A DNA stretch of 64,000 nucleotides. Origin: Arachnia propionica. GTDB taxonomy: Bacteria; Actinomycetota; Actinomycetes; Propionibacteriales; Propionibacteriaceae. Positions 36,559 to 45,339 of this stretch are shown one piece after another. The stretch is taken from assembly GCF_037055325.1 (NCBI RefSeq), contig NZ_CP146373.1, forward strand, positions 682,001 through 746,000, read 5' to 3'. Positions within the stretch are counted from its first letter, which is position 1. The number at the start of each line of letters is the position of its first letter. The translations under genes were made by a program, and so were the position numbers. The notes beneath the pieces were generated by a model. It saw only the letters and a program-made list of their open reading frames with translations, was not told where the DNA came from and did not search any database.

Positions 36559-37448
36559 GAGGCTTATTCATGGGGTGTAGGCGAAGATGAGTCCCGTGAC
36601 GGCTTGTACTGTTGCTTCGAAAGTGTCGTAGGGACGGCGGCAATCAGTGTGTAGAACGGGCCAGGTCTTGAGGTTCGCGATGACGCGTTCGCTGAGGTAA
36701 TGGTCGTGTTGTTTCTTTTATCGGTGTTGGCGAGTTCACCGTGAGTGGGTTTCTTCGTGGGGGGGTGATCATTCCCAATCCGATGTAGCCTTTGTCTCCA
36801 CTATGACTTTGAGCATTGAGGGTTGTGAGAAATCCGGATTCCTTGACGGCCTTCGCGTCATGCACACTACCCGGCAGGGGGGAGATTTAGGCGAGCTGTC
36901 CGGCTAGGGCGCAGACCACTTGCAGGTTCACTCCTGTGGCATGGTGTTTGCCTGAGTACAGTTCGGGACGGTCGCGCCATGACCAGCAGGGTGCCAGGTG
37001 CCGTCGATGATGTTCTGGCGGATCTGGGTCGAGGATCTTCCAGCTCAGGTATCCATGCTTGAAGGACTTCGGCGATCAAGGGGGTGTAGACCGCCACCAC
37101 TCTCGAGATGGTGGATTGGGAGACCGTGTGGATGTCGGCCAGCAATTCCTGGGTGAGATTGTGTCTGAGTATCAACACAGTGACTTGGATACAGCGGAAC
37201 AACCCCAGGACACGGGACCCTGCTGCCGGATAGGTTCCCGGAGCAGGAGGTGTGGATCAGTTCACACAGGTTGAGAATCTGGTTGCGGTCAAGGCTTGTG
37301 GTAGTGTTCATGGCAGCGGCTTGTCTTTTATCTGAGGGTTTTCTTTCTACACCTTGAATTATCTCAGATCGGGCAAGCCACCTTCGCATCCCCCTCGAGG
37401 TAAAACCTTAGCTGAGGAAAACCAAAACCCCCCTATAAACTAAGCCTC
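36559..37448 (-). mobile_element. IS5-type insertion sequence, copy 2 (decayed)
   Basis: The ends are GAGGCTTATTCATGGGG at 36559 and its partner ending TAAGCCTC at 37448. It is 890 bp and related along its whole length to the IS at 2740, in the opposite orientation. Flanking bases (CTT and AAT) do not match, so the original target duplication was lost or a deletion occurred at one side, fitting the missing N-terminus of the adjacent SIR2 gene. Confidence 0.85.
36568..37311 (-). pseudogene. IS5-type transposase with several frameshifts
   Basis: Starting at the ATG at 37311 (NTTTSLDRNQILNLCELIHT) the homologous sequence moves through three frames: the N-terminus, then FRCIQVTVLILRHNLTQELL to about LQAWIPELEDP, then HDAKAVKESGFLTTLN to GDKGYIGLGMITPP. 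At least three indels separate it from a working gene. It lacks the MITE insert of copy 1, and so shows the uninterrupted sequence at that site. Confidence 0.85.
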
Positions 37449-37466
37449 AATGACTTTTATTGGCGA

Positions 37467-38249
37467 TTATTCCTGATCGCAACCCAGATCATAAGCTTTC
37501 CCCGAAAAACCATTTTCCTGCGAAATGAAATTCATATATTCACCAATATCCATAGCCGCCACGGTTCCGAGTCCTTGAAGACGACTGAAAAGCTTAAAAA
37601 GGAAAAACAAGAGAGCGGTATTGGAATCACTATATTCCAGCTTGGATGATTCGCCATAAGGATTGTTGAACGACCGGGCACCTAGCGCACACCCGATATC
37701 GATCCGAAGATCGCCAGTAAGACGCTTGATGGATTCCATGGCCACTTTACCATCTAAATCGACCCAGCCACTCCTCGTGGTGAGCAGACCTCCGAGAATA
37801 TGTATAGGTTTCTTAGGAGCGAATACACCTCCGGCATGGGGGATTGCAATGGACGTGCGATGAAGACAGCGAACACTTGCAATCTTTCTTCCGGCATAAT
37901 CCATGAAACGCTTATTAACTTCTTGCTTAACCTCAAATACCGCATATACAGCCTCAACAGGAACGAGCAGGTCGCTATCACTGACGCGAACGAGTAAAGG
38001 AGTATACTGCGAATCATAGATAAGCAAGTCAATCTGATCGCTTATTTCTCCAGAAGAATCTATCGCAAATCCTTTTGTAACACCATATCGACTGGGGAGA
38101 AACTCTTTAAGGACAGCAGCCCATTTCGCTTCTGAGGCTTCTCCAATAGCACCCCCGTGCCGAATAGAAGCGGGCGCTATTCCCAACTCTTCAATTAGAC
38201 TATTCTGTTTTTTCAAAAAAGCTGAACGTATTATGTTTTTGTCTACCAT
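37467..38249 (-). CDS. DUF6602-like protein with PD-(D/E)XK-type motif
   Basis: 260 residues from the ATG at 38249, with AGGAAAA upstream. The core SDQIDLLIYD followed by VYAVFEVKQEV gives the D...ExK spacing of a PD-(D/E)XK nuclease fold, as in DUF6602-type proteins, which often occur in defence islands. The N-terminus (LKKQNSLIEELGIAPASIRH) is helical. The gene has low GC and ends 18 bp before IS copy 2, beyond which lies the broken SIR2 gene in the same orientation, so the two were probably one operon. Function is inference. Confidence 0.7.
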   Translation of the reverse strand: MVDKNIIRSAFLKKQNSLIEELGIAPASIRHGGAIGEASEAKWAAVLKEFLPSRYGVTKGFAIDSSGEISDQIDLLIYDSQYTPLLVRVSDSDLLVPVEAVYAVFEVKQEVNKRFMDYAGRKIASVRCLHRTSIAIPHAGGVFAPKKPIHILGGLLTTRSGWVDLDGKVAMESIKRLTGDLRIDIGCALGARSFNNPYGESSKLEYSDSNTALLFFLFKLFSRLQGLGTVAAMDIGEYMNFISQENGFSGKAYDLGCDQE

Positions 38250-38470
38250 GAAGATTTTCCTAACCCTTATATAGAGAGGATTATTCGCAGACGATTTATC
38301 GGTCGGCAAATCCCCTAATCAGAGCGCCTTTGAAAATAGCAAAAATAAGCCTTACAGGATGTTATCAAGATGGGCCAACAAACACAACTTCAATCAACAG
38401 AAATTCCAACAAAAAGGATCACGAGCCAGCCACTGCACTTTGATCAGACCATTAATTTTCAAACCGCCCG

Positions 38471-38543
38471 TGGAGCTAAGGGGATTCGAACCCCTGGCCT
38501 CTTCCATGCCATGGAAGCGCGCTACCAACTGCGCCATAGCCCC
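38471..38543 (-). tRNA. tRNA-Ala(GGC), copy 2, no encoded CCA
   Basis: Same cloverleaf as the copy at 19739 with one base change in the variable/T-stem region. The G3-U70 pair and anticodon GGC are kept. The discriminator A is followed by CGG instead of CCA, so the end must be added by CCA-transferase. Accessory DNA lies at its 3' side. Confidence 0.93.
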
Positions 38544-38598
38544 GTATCTCACGACTCCTTGAATTTACCGGAGCCGCGGGCGGCGTGCAAGCCGCAGG

Positions 38599-39201
38599 TC
38601 AGGGAATCTGTCTCGCAGGGGTGTTGTAGGTGGCGAGTCTGGGTTTTTCTCCCCCTATCACCAGGGAATAGGTGATGTTTCCCGGGATGCTGAGGACGTC
38701 GTCGATGCTCATGAAGGCACTGACCACCTTGGACAGCAGCAGGCCGTGGGTGACGATCAGTACCTGCTGTCCCTCGTGCCTTTCTGCGATCTCCCGCACC
38801 GATTCCAGGGCCCGGCTGGTCATCTCCGCCAAGGTTTCGCCCGTCGCCGAGCGTTGGAAATCGATCCCTTGGAGGTAGAAATCCGTGAAACCGGGGAACA
38901 CGCGGATCACTTCAGCGGTGGTCATGCCGCTCCAGCTGCCGATGTTGATCTCCTGCAGCCGGGCATCCGGCACCACGCCGAGTCCGTGGGGTTCCGCGAC
39001 CATGTGGGCGGTGCGAAGGGCACGTTTCAGGTTGGATGTGTAGCAGGCCTCGAAGTCCCAGTCCGCGAAGAACCGGGCCGCTTCCTCGGCTTGCTTCTCC
39101 CCTACCTCGTCGAGTTCGACATCCGCCTGTCCCTGCAGTTTTCCGAGCTCGTTCCATTCCGTGCGACCGTGCCGCAGGAACACAAGTTTGGTGTGTGTCA
39201 C
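38599..39201 (-). CDS. Histidine phosphatase (phosphoglycerate-mutase-like)
   Basis: 200 residues from the GTG at 39201, chosen because it overlaps the rsfS stop as GTGA and places FLRHGRTEWN at the normal N-terminal position. The phosphohistidine motif RHG, the second basic motif (SNLKRALRTA) and the late LIVTHGLLLS are all present. In actinobacteria a gene at this place next to rsfS/nadD is often annotated as a glucosyl-3-phosphoglycerate phosphatase-like or generic phosphatase; substrate not determined. Confidence 0.88.
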   Translation of the reverse strand: MTHTKLVFLRHGRTEWNELGKLQGQADVELDEVGEKQAEEAARFFADWDFEACYTSNLKRALRTAHMVAEPHGLGVVPDARLQEINIGSWSGMTTAEVIRVFPGFTDFYLQGIDFQRSATGETLAEMTSRALESVREIAERHEGQQVLIVTHGLLLSKVVSAFMSIDDVLSIPGNITYSLVIGGEKPRLATYNTPARQIP

Positions 39202-39593
39202 TGCTCCTCGACGTCCTGTGGCACCGGCACATCGTGTACATCGAGCGGGATCTGTGGGCAGTCCTTCCACAACCGTTCCAGGTTGTAGAGGCTGCGTTCC
39301 TCGGTGTGCTGCACATGCACTACGAAATCGATGTAGTCCAGCAGAACCCAGCGGTTCTCCCGGTCGCCCTCGCGGCGCACCGGTTTCACCTGGACCTGTT
39401 TGATGAGTTGCTCCTCCACAGCATCGACAACCGCTCCGACCTGGCGTTCATTCTTGGCGCTGATGATCAGGAACACATCGGTGATCGCGAGCTGCTGACT
39501 GACGTCGAAGGCGACAATATTGGTGCCAAGTTTCTCGGCAGCAGCCTCCGCGGCAATGGTCACGTGTGTGATCACGGACTCAGGTGTTGTCAA
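39198..39593 (-). CDS. rsfS: Ribosomal silencing factor RsfS
   Basis: 131 residues from a TTG at 39593, with AGGAG 7 bp upstream; it overlaps the nadD end by 14 bp. [19 protein letters not shown] and the later [13 protein letters not shown] are RsfS motifs. The protein binds L14 and blocks subunit joining in starvation. The usual nadD-rsfS-phosphatase order is kept. Confidence 0.92.
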   Translation of the reverse strand: MTTPESVITHVTIAAEAAAEKLGTNIVAFDVSQQLAITDVFLIISAKNERQVGAVVDAVEEQLIKQVQVKPVRREGDRENRWVLLDYIDFVVHVQHTEERSLYNLERLWKDCPQIPLDVHDVPVPQDVEEQ

Positions 39594-40248
39594 CTGGAAC
39601 TCCTGTCTCAGGATGCGGGTAAAGACCGCGTTTCGCGATGTACTGCACGATGCCGTCCGGCACCAGATACCAGATCGGCTCGGAACGCTGCACACGCGTA
39701 CGACAGTCGGTGGAGGAGATGGCCAGTGCCGGGACCTCCAGCAGCGTCACTTTATCCGATGGCAGATGTGCCAGGTCGTCCTCCGTCATCGGAATCCCCG
39801 GTCGAGTCACCCCGACGAAGTGAGCCAGATCGAACAGCTGTTCTGCGCCACGCCACGTGAGGATCTGCCGCACCGCATCCGCCCCGGTGATGAAAAACAG
39901 GTCCACATCGTCGCCGCGTTCTGCACGAAGATCCCTCAAGGTGTCAACGGTGTAGGTGTTACCAGGTCGGTCGATGTCCACGCGGCTCACGGAAAACCTG
40001 GGGTTCGACGCGGTGGCGATCACGGTCATCAGGTACCGGTCCTCAGCCTGGGTCACGTTCCGGTGGGTTTTCTGCCACGGCACACCCGTGGGCACGAAAA
40101 CCACCTCATCGAGGGAGAACTTCGCAGCCACCTCACTAGCCGCCACGAGGTGCCCGTGATGGATCGGATCGAAGGTGCCGCCCATCACCCCGAGCCGGTA
40201 ACGCCGTTCACGTCCCTGCCGGGCCACCGCCAATTCCGTGGTGCTCAT
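39580..40248 (-). CDS. nadD: Nicotinate-nucleotide adenylyltransferase
   Basis: 222 residues from the ATG at 40248. [15 protein letters not shown] holds the nucleotide-binding HxGH-type motif, and [10 protein letters not shown] is the second conserved motif. Makes deamido-NAD from nicotinate mononucleotide. The start shares one base with the stop of a 43-residue membrane protein (TGATG), and GGGGGA lies upstream. Confidence 0.95.
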   Translation of the reverse strand: MSTTELAVARQGRERRYRLGVMGGTFDPIHHGHLVAASEVAAKFSLDEVVFVPTGVPWQKTHRNVTQAEDRYLMTVIATASNPRFSVSRVDIDRPGNTYTVDTLRDLRAERGDDVDLFFITGADAVRQILTWRGAEQLFDLAHFVGVTRPGIPMTEDDLAHLPSDKVTLLEVPALAISSTDCRTRVQRSEPIWYLVPDGIVQYIAKRGLYPHPETGVPVDNT

Positions 40249-40379
40249 CACTCCCCCGTTCCCTTTCCGCCACTGACCCCGAGCCACCATCCCAGCGCCC
40301 CGAGCGCCAGGATCACCCCCATGATCACGAGGGCCATCACAGAAGCGTCGGCCTCAGCGGGTGTTTCGAGCAAAACCAT
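40248..40379 (-). CDS. 43-residue membrane protein coupled to nadD
   Basis: ATG at 40379, TGA sharing its last base with the nadD ATG (TGATG). The sequence begins [17 protein letters not shown], has one hydrophobic span ([20 protein letters not shown]) and a short Gly/Lys end. Too small for standard gene calling. The overlap with nadD and the clean single span support a real gene; function unknown. Confidence 0.6.
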   Translation of the reverse strand: MVLLETPAEADASVMALVIMGVILALGALGWWLGVSGGKGTGE

Positions 40380-40452
40380 GCGGGAAATGTTATCCGCTCA
40401 ACCAGCACGAGCGGTGTCCGCTCATCTTCCTAGGTCACCGAATCCTGCAGCC

Positions 40453-41694
40453 TCACTCCCTCGTCTGACCATCACCGTCCACTATGTATTTCGTCGAGGT
40501 CAGTTCCGCCAGGCCCATCGGGCCCCGCGCATGCAGTTTCTGGGTGGAGATTCCGATCTCGGCGCCGAACCCGAACTGGCCCCCGTCGACGAATCTGCTG
40601 GAGGCGTTCACGAGCACCGCCGCGGCGTCGATCTCGGTGACGAACCGGTCGGCCGCGGCCCGGGACTCGGTGATGATGGTCTCGGAATGACCGGTGGTGT
40701 GGCGGTGGATGTGGGTGATGGCCTCGTCGATGTCCGCGACGATCCTGACCGCTAGGTCCAGCGACAGGTATTCCGCATCGAACTCGTCCTCACCGGCAGG
40801 GACCACGTCATCGGCGAACGCCACCACCTCGGGGGTTCCGTGGACCGTCACGCCCGCGTCGCGAAGCGCATCGAGAGCGACGGGAAGGAATGCGCTGGCG
40901 ATGTCACGGTGCACCAGCAGCGTCTCGACGGCATTGCACACGCTGGGTCGCTGGGTTTTCGCGTTCAGCAGCACTGCGACGGCCTTGCCGATGTCGGCGG
41001 AGGCGTCCACGTAGAGGTGACAGTTCCCGGTGCCGGTCTCGATCACCGGCACCTTCGCCCCCTCGACCACGGCGTTGATCAACCCGGCCCCGCCTCGCGG
41101 GATCAGCACATCCACCAGACCCCGGGCGGCCATCATCTCTCCCGTGACCTCGCGTCCCCCCTCCACCAGGGCGACGGCGTCGGCACTCACCCTGGCGTTC
41201 CTCAGCCCTTCACGCAGGGCCTCTACGCAGACCCGGTTCGACTCGATGGCCGAACTGGAGCCGCGCAGCAGGGCCGCGTTGCCTGACTTGAGGCACAACC
41301 CGGCCGCGTCCGCCGTGACGTTCGGGCGGTTCTCGTAGATGATCCCCACCACCCCGAAGGGCACCCGCACCTGCCGCACCTCGACGCCATTGCCGAGTCG
41401 CCAGCCCCGCGCCAGGTCACCCACGGGGTCGGGCAGCGCCGCCACGTCGCGCAGCCCGTCGACCATTCCCCGCACCCGGTCGCCATCCAGACGCAGCCGG
41501 TCGATCACAGCCTCGGGTGTCCCTGATCGCCGCGCCGCATCGACGTCGACTGCGTTGGCCGCCAGCAGCTCCTTCTCGACGGCCGCCACGGTGTCGGCCA
41601 TCGCGTGCAGGGCACGGTCCTTCTCATCCCGGGTCAGGGTGGCCAGTTGCCGGCTCGCCTCACGGGCTGCCAGGGCTTGGGATCGGAACTCCAT
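40453..41694 (-). CDS. proA: Gamma-glutamyl phosphate reductase
   Basis: 413 residues from the ATG at 41694. Second step of proline synthesis, reducing gamma-glutamyl phosphate with [25 protein letters not shown] and the catalytic Cys region [14 protein letters not shown] are present. A TATACT -10 box (41701-41706) ends 6 bp before the ATG and no ribosome binding site is seen, so the mRNA is probably leaderless. Separated from proB by 180 bp with inverted repeats. Confidence 0.96.
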   Translation of the reverse strand: MEFRSQALAAREASRQLATLTRDEKDRALHAMADTVAAVEKELLAANAVDVDAARRSGTPEAVIDRLRLDGDRVRGMVDGLRDVAALPDPVGDLARGWRLGNGVEVRQVRVPFGVVGIIYENRPNVTADAAGLCLKSGNAALLRGSSSAIESNRVCVEALREGLRNARVSADAVALVEGGREVTGEMMAARGLVDVLIPRGGAGLINAVVEGAKVPVIETGTGNCHLYVDASADIGKAVAVLLNAKTQRPSVCNAVETLLVHRDIASAFLPVALDALRDAGVTVHGTPEVVAFADDVVPAGEDEFDAEYLSLDLAVRIVADIDEAITHIHRHTTGHSETIITESRAAADRFVTEIDAAAVLVNASSRFVDGGQFGFGAEIGISTQKLHARGPMGLAELTSTKYIVDGDGQTRE

Positions 41695-41741
41695 GACGGG
41701 AGTATAGGAGGCACACGCGGCGTCCGCGCCCTGTTCCACCC

Positions 41742-41852
41742 ATCGGTTTGCTGGCCTTGTTTCCGTTTCGCTGGGCCTATTCATGTTTGCCTGCGCTGTG
41801 CGGCCAGCAAACATCAACAAGCCCAGCAAACCGATATTAAGGCCAGCAAACC
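41742..41852. repeat. Nested inverted repeats between proB and proA
   Basis: ATCGGTTTGCTGG (41742-41754) is repeated inverted as CCAGCAAACCGAT (41823-41835), and GGTTTGCTGGCCTT (41745-41758) as AAGGCCAGCAAACC (41839-41852). A further GGCCAGCAAAC lies at about 41802. The left arm can pair with either right arm, giving alternative hairpins. Placed downstream of proB and upstream of the proA promoter. Confidence 0.65.
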
Positions 41853-41874
41853 AATCGACTGGTGAATCAGGAAA

Positions 41875-42942
41875 TCAGTGGATTCCGATCATCAGATCGC
41901 GGTGTACGGCCAGACCTCCGACGCCCTTGCGCCGCTTCAGTTCCGTCGCGGAGCAGTCTGCCACTCCACGTGCCAGCAGTGTTCCGCCGGGTCCAGTGAT
42001 GTCGACTGGATCGCCCGCCTCGAAATCACCCGTGACGTCGTCGACCCCCACCGCCAACAGCGAGGCGTTTCCCTTCCTAACGGCCCGGGCAGCACCGGCA
42101 TCGATCCGCAGCTCTCCATTCACCTCGGCGGCGTGGGCCAGCCACAGCAGCCTGCGGGGTCGCCGTCGCCCGGCGGCCTCGAACAAGGTGCCCACATCCT
42201 CCCCTTCCAGGGCCGCCAGGAGCTGGTCGGCGTGGGCCAGTACCACGGAAACTCCGCCAGAGGTCGCGATCCGGGCGGCCTCCACCTTAGTGCGCATCCC
42301 GCCGGTCCCAACACGAGAACCCACCCGAGAGGTGTCGGCCACCAGCTCCGTGAAGTCACGGACCCGGGGTATCAACCGGGCCCCGGGCTTCGCCGGGTGC
42401 GCGGTGTAGAGCCCGTCCACGTCACTCAGGATCACCAGCGCATCGGCCCTCACCAAATGGGCGGTCAGCGCCGCCAAGCGGTCATTGTCGCCGAACCGGA
42501 TCTCCCCGGTCGCGACGGTGTCGTTCTCATTGATCACAGGGATCACCCCCAACCTGAACAACCGCGAAATCGTGTTCAAGGCGTTCCGGTAACTGCGCCC
42601 GTCCTGCAGGTCGCCGGCGGTCAACAGCACCTGTGCCACCATCTGGTGGTGGGCCGCGAAAGCCTCCGCGTAGCTCCGGATCAGGATGCCCTGCCCGACC
42701 GCAGCCGCCGCCTGCTGGGTCTCAAGATCCCTGGGTCGCGCCGAGAGCCCCAATGGTCCCAGCGCCGCCGCAATGGCCCCAGAGGTCACCAGCACCAACC
42801 GCTTGTCACGTGCCTGCAGGGAAGCCAGTTCTGCGGCGAGCGTCTCGATGCGTGCCGGATCGAGGTGTCCCTCCCGATCGGTCAGCGACGATGACCCGAT
42901 CTTCACCACCAAGCGTTTCGCCTCAGTGATCTCAGTCCTCAT
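41875..42942 (-). CDS. proB: Glutamate 5-kinase
   Basis: 355 residues from the ATG at 42942, which lies inside the end of obg (11-bp overlap). Phosphorylates glutamate, the first and feedback-regulated step of proline synthesis. [48 protein letters not shown] and [15 protein letters not shown] are amino-acid kinase motifs. A C-terminal PUA domain is present (about 280-350). Confidence 0.96.
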   Translation of the reverse strand: MRTEITEAKRLVVKIGSSSLTDREGHLDPARIETLAAELASLQARDKRLVLVTSGAIAAALGPLGLSARPRDLETQQAAAAVGQGILIRSYAEAFAAHHQMVAQVLLTAGDLQDGRSYRNALNTISRLFRLGVIPVINENDTVATGEIRFGDNDRLAALTAHLVRADALVILSDVDGLYTAHPAKPGARLIPRVRDFTELVADTSRVGSRVGTGGMRTKVEAARIATSGGVSVVLAHADQLLAALEGEDVGTLFEAAGRRRPRRLLWLAHAAEVNGELRIDAGAARAVRKGNASLLAVGVDDVTGDFEAGDPVDITGPGGTLLARGVADCSATELKRRKGVGGLAVHRDLMIGIH

Positions 42943-44395
42943 CAACGACCTCACCGGCCTTCCAGGCCTGGTATTTAGCATCGATCCGGCGCCGCCGGGT
43001 CACGGCGGGCCGTTCGCTCTCCAGCCGGGGATCTTCACCCCGCCGGGAAAGGATCTCGGCCCCAGTCTCGACCTGCGGGGCGAAATCGAACACCACCGCG
43101 TCGTCGCCTCCGATGGCCACCGCGTCGCCCTCTCGGGCCCCGAGCTCCAGGAGTTTCTCCTCCACCCCGAGCCGGATCAACCGATCCGCCAGGTAACCGA
43201 CCGCCTCAGCGTTGTTGAAGTCGGTCTGGCGGATCCAGCGTTCCGGTTTGGCCCCGCGCACCCGCCAGAGAAAACCGCCCTCCCCGTCGCCTTGCTTCAC
43301 GATCGTGAAAGAGTCGTCGGCGGCGATACGTCCCACCGGTTTGGGTCGCAGGACCTTTCTCGGTGGTTCCTCTGTCGCCTTGGCGGCGCGGTGGGTCTCG
43401 ACGATCCGGGCCATGGCGAATTTCAACGCGTTCAGCCCCTCACCGGTCTTGGTGCTCGCCTCGAAGACCCGATAGCCACGTTTTTCCAGCTCGGGCCGGG
43501 CGAGTTCCGCCAACTCAGGGGCATCGGGCAGATCCAGTTTGTTCAGCACCACCAGGCGTTCGCGATCCTCCAGACCGCCGTGGGCCACCAGTTCGCCTTC
43601 TATGACGTCCAGGTCCGCGACGGGTTCGCGACCCGGTTCCCAGGTGCCCAGATCGATGACGTGCACGATGGCCTGGCAGCGTTCGATGTGTCGCAGGAAA
43701 TCGAATCCCAGACCCTTCCCGAGGGAAGCCCCCTCGATGAGACCTGGAACGTCAGCGACGGTGTAGGTGAGATCTCCTGCCACTACAACCCCCAGGTTCG
43801 GCACCAAGGTGGTGAAGGGGTAGTCGGCAATTTTCGGTCGGGCCCTGGAGATCGCGGCAATCAGCGACGACTTCCCTGCCGACGGGAACCCGACCAATCC
43901 GATGTCGGCCAGCACCTTCAGCTCGAGCTGAATCAACCGGGTTTCGCCCTCCTCGCCGAGAAGCGCGAAACCAGGCGCCTTGCGAGCGGCGGTCGCAAGC
44001 GCTTCGTTGCCGAGCCCACCCTTGCCACCGAGGACAACGACGTATTCCTCACCGGCTTCGGTGAGATCAGCCAGGTGCTCGCCCGTGGTCGCATCGGAGA
44101 CGACCGTCCCGGCAGGTACCGCCAGGACCACGTCTTCACCCTTGGCACCGTGCTGGTGGTCACCGCGACCGGGCTGCCCGTTCGTTGCACGGCGCACCGA
44201 TTGGCGATGGTATTCCACCAGCGAATTGAGGTTGTCGGCCACTCGGAGAATCACGGATCCTCCGTCGCCTCCGTTGCCTCCGTCTGGGCCGCCGAGGGGC
44301 TTGAACTTCTCGCGGTGCACCGAGGCGCAGCCGTGACCACCGTTACCTGCCTGCACGGTCAGTTTCACGCGATCGACGAATGAGGGAATTGCCAC
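42932..44395 (-). CDS. obg: GTPase Obg
   Basis: 487 residues. The Gly-rich Obg fold ([36 protein letters not shown]) is followed by the G domain ([26 protein letters not shown]) and the C-terminal OCT domain, with a short extra tail. Acts in 50S ribosome assembly and stress control. Downstream of rplU-rpmA in the usual order, and overlapping proB. Confidence 0.97.
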   Translation of the reverse strand: MAIPSFVDRVKLTVQAGNGGHGCASVHREKFKPLGGPDGGNGGDGGSVILRVADNLNSLVEYHRQSVRRATNGQPGRGDHQHGAKGEDVVLAVPAGTVVSDATTGEHLADLTEAGEEYVVVLGGKGGLGNEALATAARKAPGFALLGEEGETRLIQLELKVLADIGLVGFPSAGKSSLIAAISRARPKIADYPFTTLVPNLGVVVAGDLTYTVADVPGLIEGASLGKGLGFDFLRHIERCQAIVHVIDLGTWEPGREPVADLDVIEGELVAHGGLEDRERLVVLNKLDLPDAPELAELARPELEKRGYRVFEASTKTGEGLNALKFAMARIVETHRAAKATEEPPRKVLRPKPVGRIAADDSFTIVKQGDGEGGFLWRVRGAKPERWIRQTDFNNAEAVGYLADRLIRLGVEEKLLELGAREGDAVAIGGDDAVVFDFAPQVETGAEILSRRGEDPRLESERPAVTRRRRIDAKYQAWKAGEVVDED

Positions 44396-44432
44396 GGCTA
44401 GAAGTATCTCAAAGTGCTTCGGAAACCGAAGA

Positions 44433-44469
44433 GCGACGGGCCCTCCTCAAGAAGAGGATGACCCGTCGC
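44433..44469 (-). terminator. Stem-loop between rpmA and obg
   Basis: GCGACGGG (44433-44440) pairs with CCCGTCGC (44462-44469), and an inner CCTC/GAGG pair extends it. No T-tract follows. It could lower read-through from the ribosomal protein genes into obg. Confidence 0.55.
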
Positions 44470-44488
44470 CCGAATGTCCGCTATTGAC

Positions 44489-44746
44489 TCAGGCCTCGAC
44501 CGGAGCCACGTTGACGACGCGGCGACCACGCTTGACGCCAAAGTTCACCTTACCGGCGGCCAGCGCGAAGAGGGTGTCGTCGCCACCACGACCGACGTTA
44601 TCGCCGGGGTGGAAGTGGGTACCGTGCTGACGGACGATGATCTCACCCGCGCCTACGACCTGCCCGCCGAAACGCTTCACTCCAAGGCGCTGAGCGTTGG
44701 AATCACGACCGTTTCGCGTCGAAGACGCGCCCTTCTTGTGTGCCAT
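44489..44746 (-). CDS. rpmA: 50S ribosomal protein L27
   Basis: 85 residues. [20 protein letters not shown] and [20 protein letters not shown] are the family signature. The N-terminus reaches the peptidyl-transferase centre; no cleavable leader is present, unlike firmicutes. Follows rplU after 13 bp. Confidence 0.98.
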   Translation of the reverse strand: MAHKKGASSTRNGRDSNAQRLGVKRFGGQVVGAGEIIVRQHGTHFHPGDNVGRGGDDTLFALAAGKVNFGVKRGRRVVNVAPVEA

Positions 44747-44759
44747 CTCTGCTCCTACC

Positions 44760-45068
44760 TCAGTTTTTGATGCCGGTGATTTTGACCTGGGTGTACCGCT
44801 GGCGGTGCCCCTGGCGCTTCTTGTAGCCGGTCTTGTTCTTGTACTTCAGGATCCGGATCTTGGGACCCTTGGTCTCCGCCAGCACCTCGGCGGTCACGGA
44901 GACCTTGCCGAGGGCCTTGGCGTCGGAGGTCACAGTGCCGCCATCGACCAGCAGCAGCGGCTGCAGGTTGATGGTTTCGCCGACCCCTTCGGACACCAGG
45001 TCGATGTCGAGGATGTCGCCAACAGCCACCTTGTGCTGGCGTCCGCCACTGCGCACGATCGCGTACAC
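44760..45068 (-). CDS. rplU: 50S ribosomal protein L21
   Basis: 102 residues, full length. [20 protein letters not shown] and [17 protein letters not shown] are L21 motifs. First gene of the rplU-rpmA-obg-proB unit. The 271 bp upstream up to rne contain a GC-rich palindrome (GCCCGCGCGGGC) near 45116 that may lie in a leader. Confidence 0.98.
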   Translation of the reverse strand: MYAIVRSGGRQHKVAVGDILDIDLVSEGVGETINLQPLLLVDGGTVTSDAKALGKVSVTAEVLAETKGPKIRILKYKNKTGYKKRQGHRQRYTQVKITGIKN

Positions 45069-45339
45069 GCCTGACCTACCTTCTTTTCTAATGCCTTGGG
45101 AATCTCCCGTGACGCCCGCGCGGGCCCAACAGGAGACGTCATCTGGCCACGCAGAAAGCCGCGGCCTGACAACCGAGGGACAACTTTACGGTCACCGTCC
45201 CGCCGGGTCAAACCCACCGACTGCGATTCTTCACCCGAAGTTTCCACAGACGACCGCAGGTGCCCGGAAAAGGACGAGATGACTTCACCACGGACTGCCC
45301 CTTCGTCGCGGCCCGCATCAACCAGCTTTGTGCAAACTG

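Noticed and set aside
38341-38360. AATAAGCCTTACAG resembling the IS terminal repeat
   Set aside because: Only about 9 bases match, with no partner end and no duplication nearby; chance in AT-rich DNA cannot be excluded.
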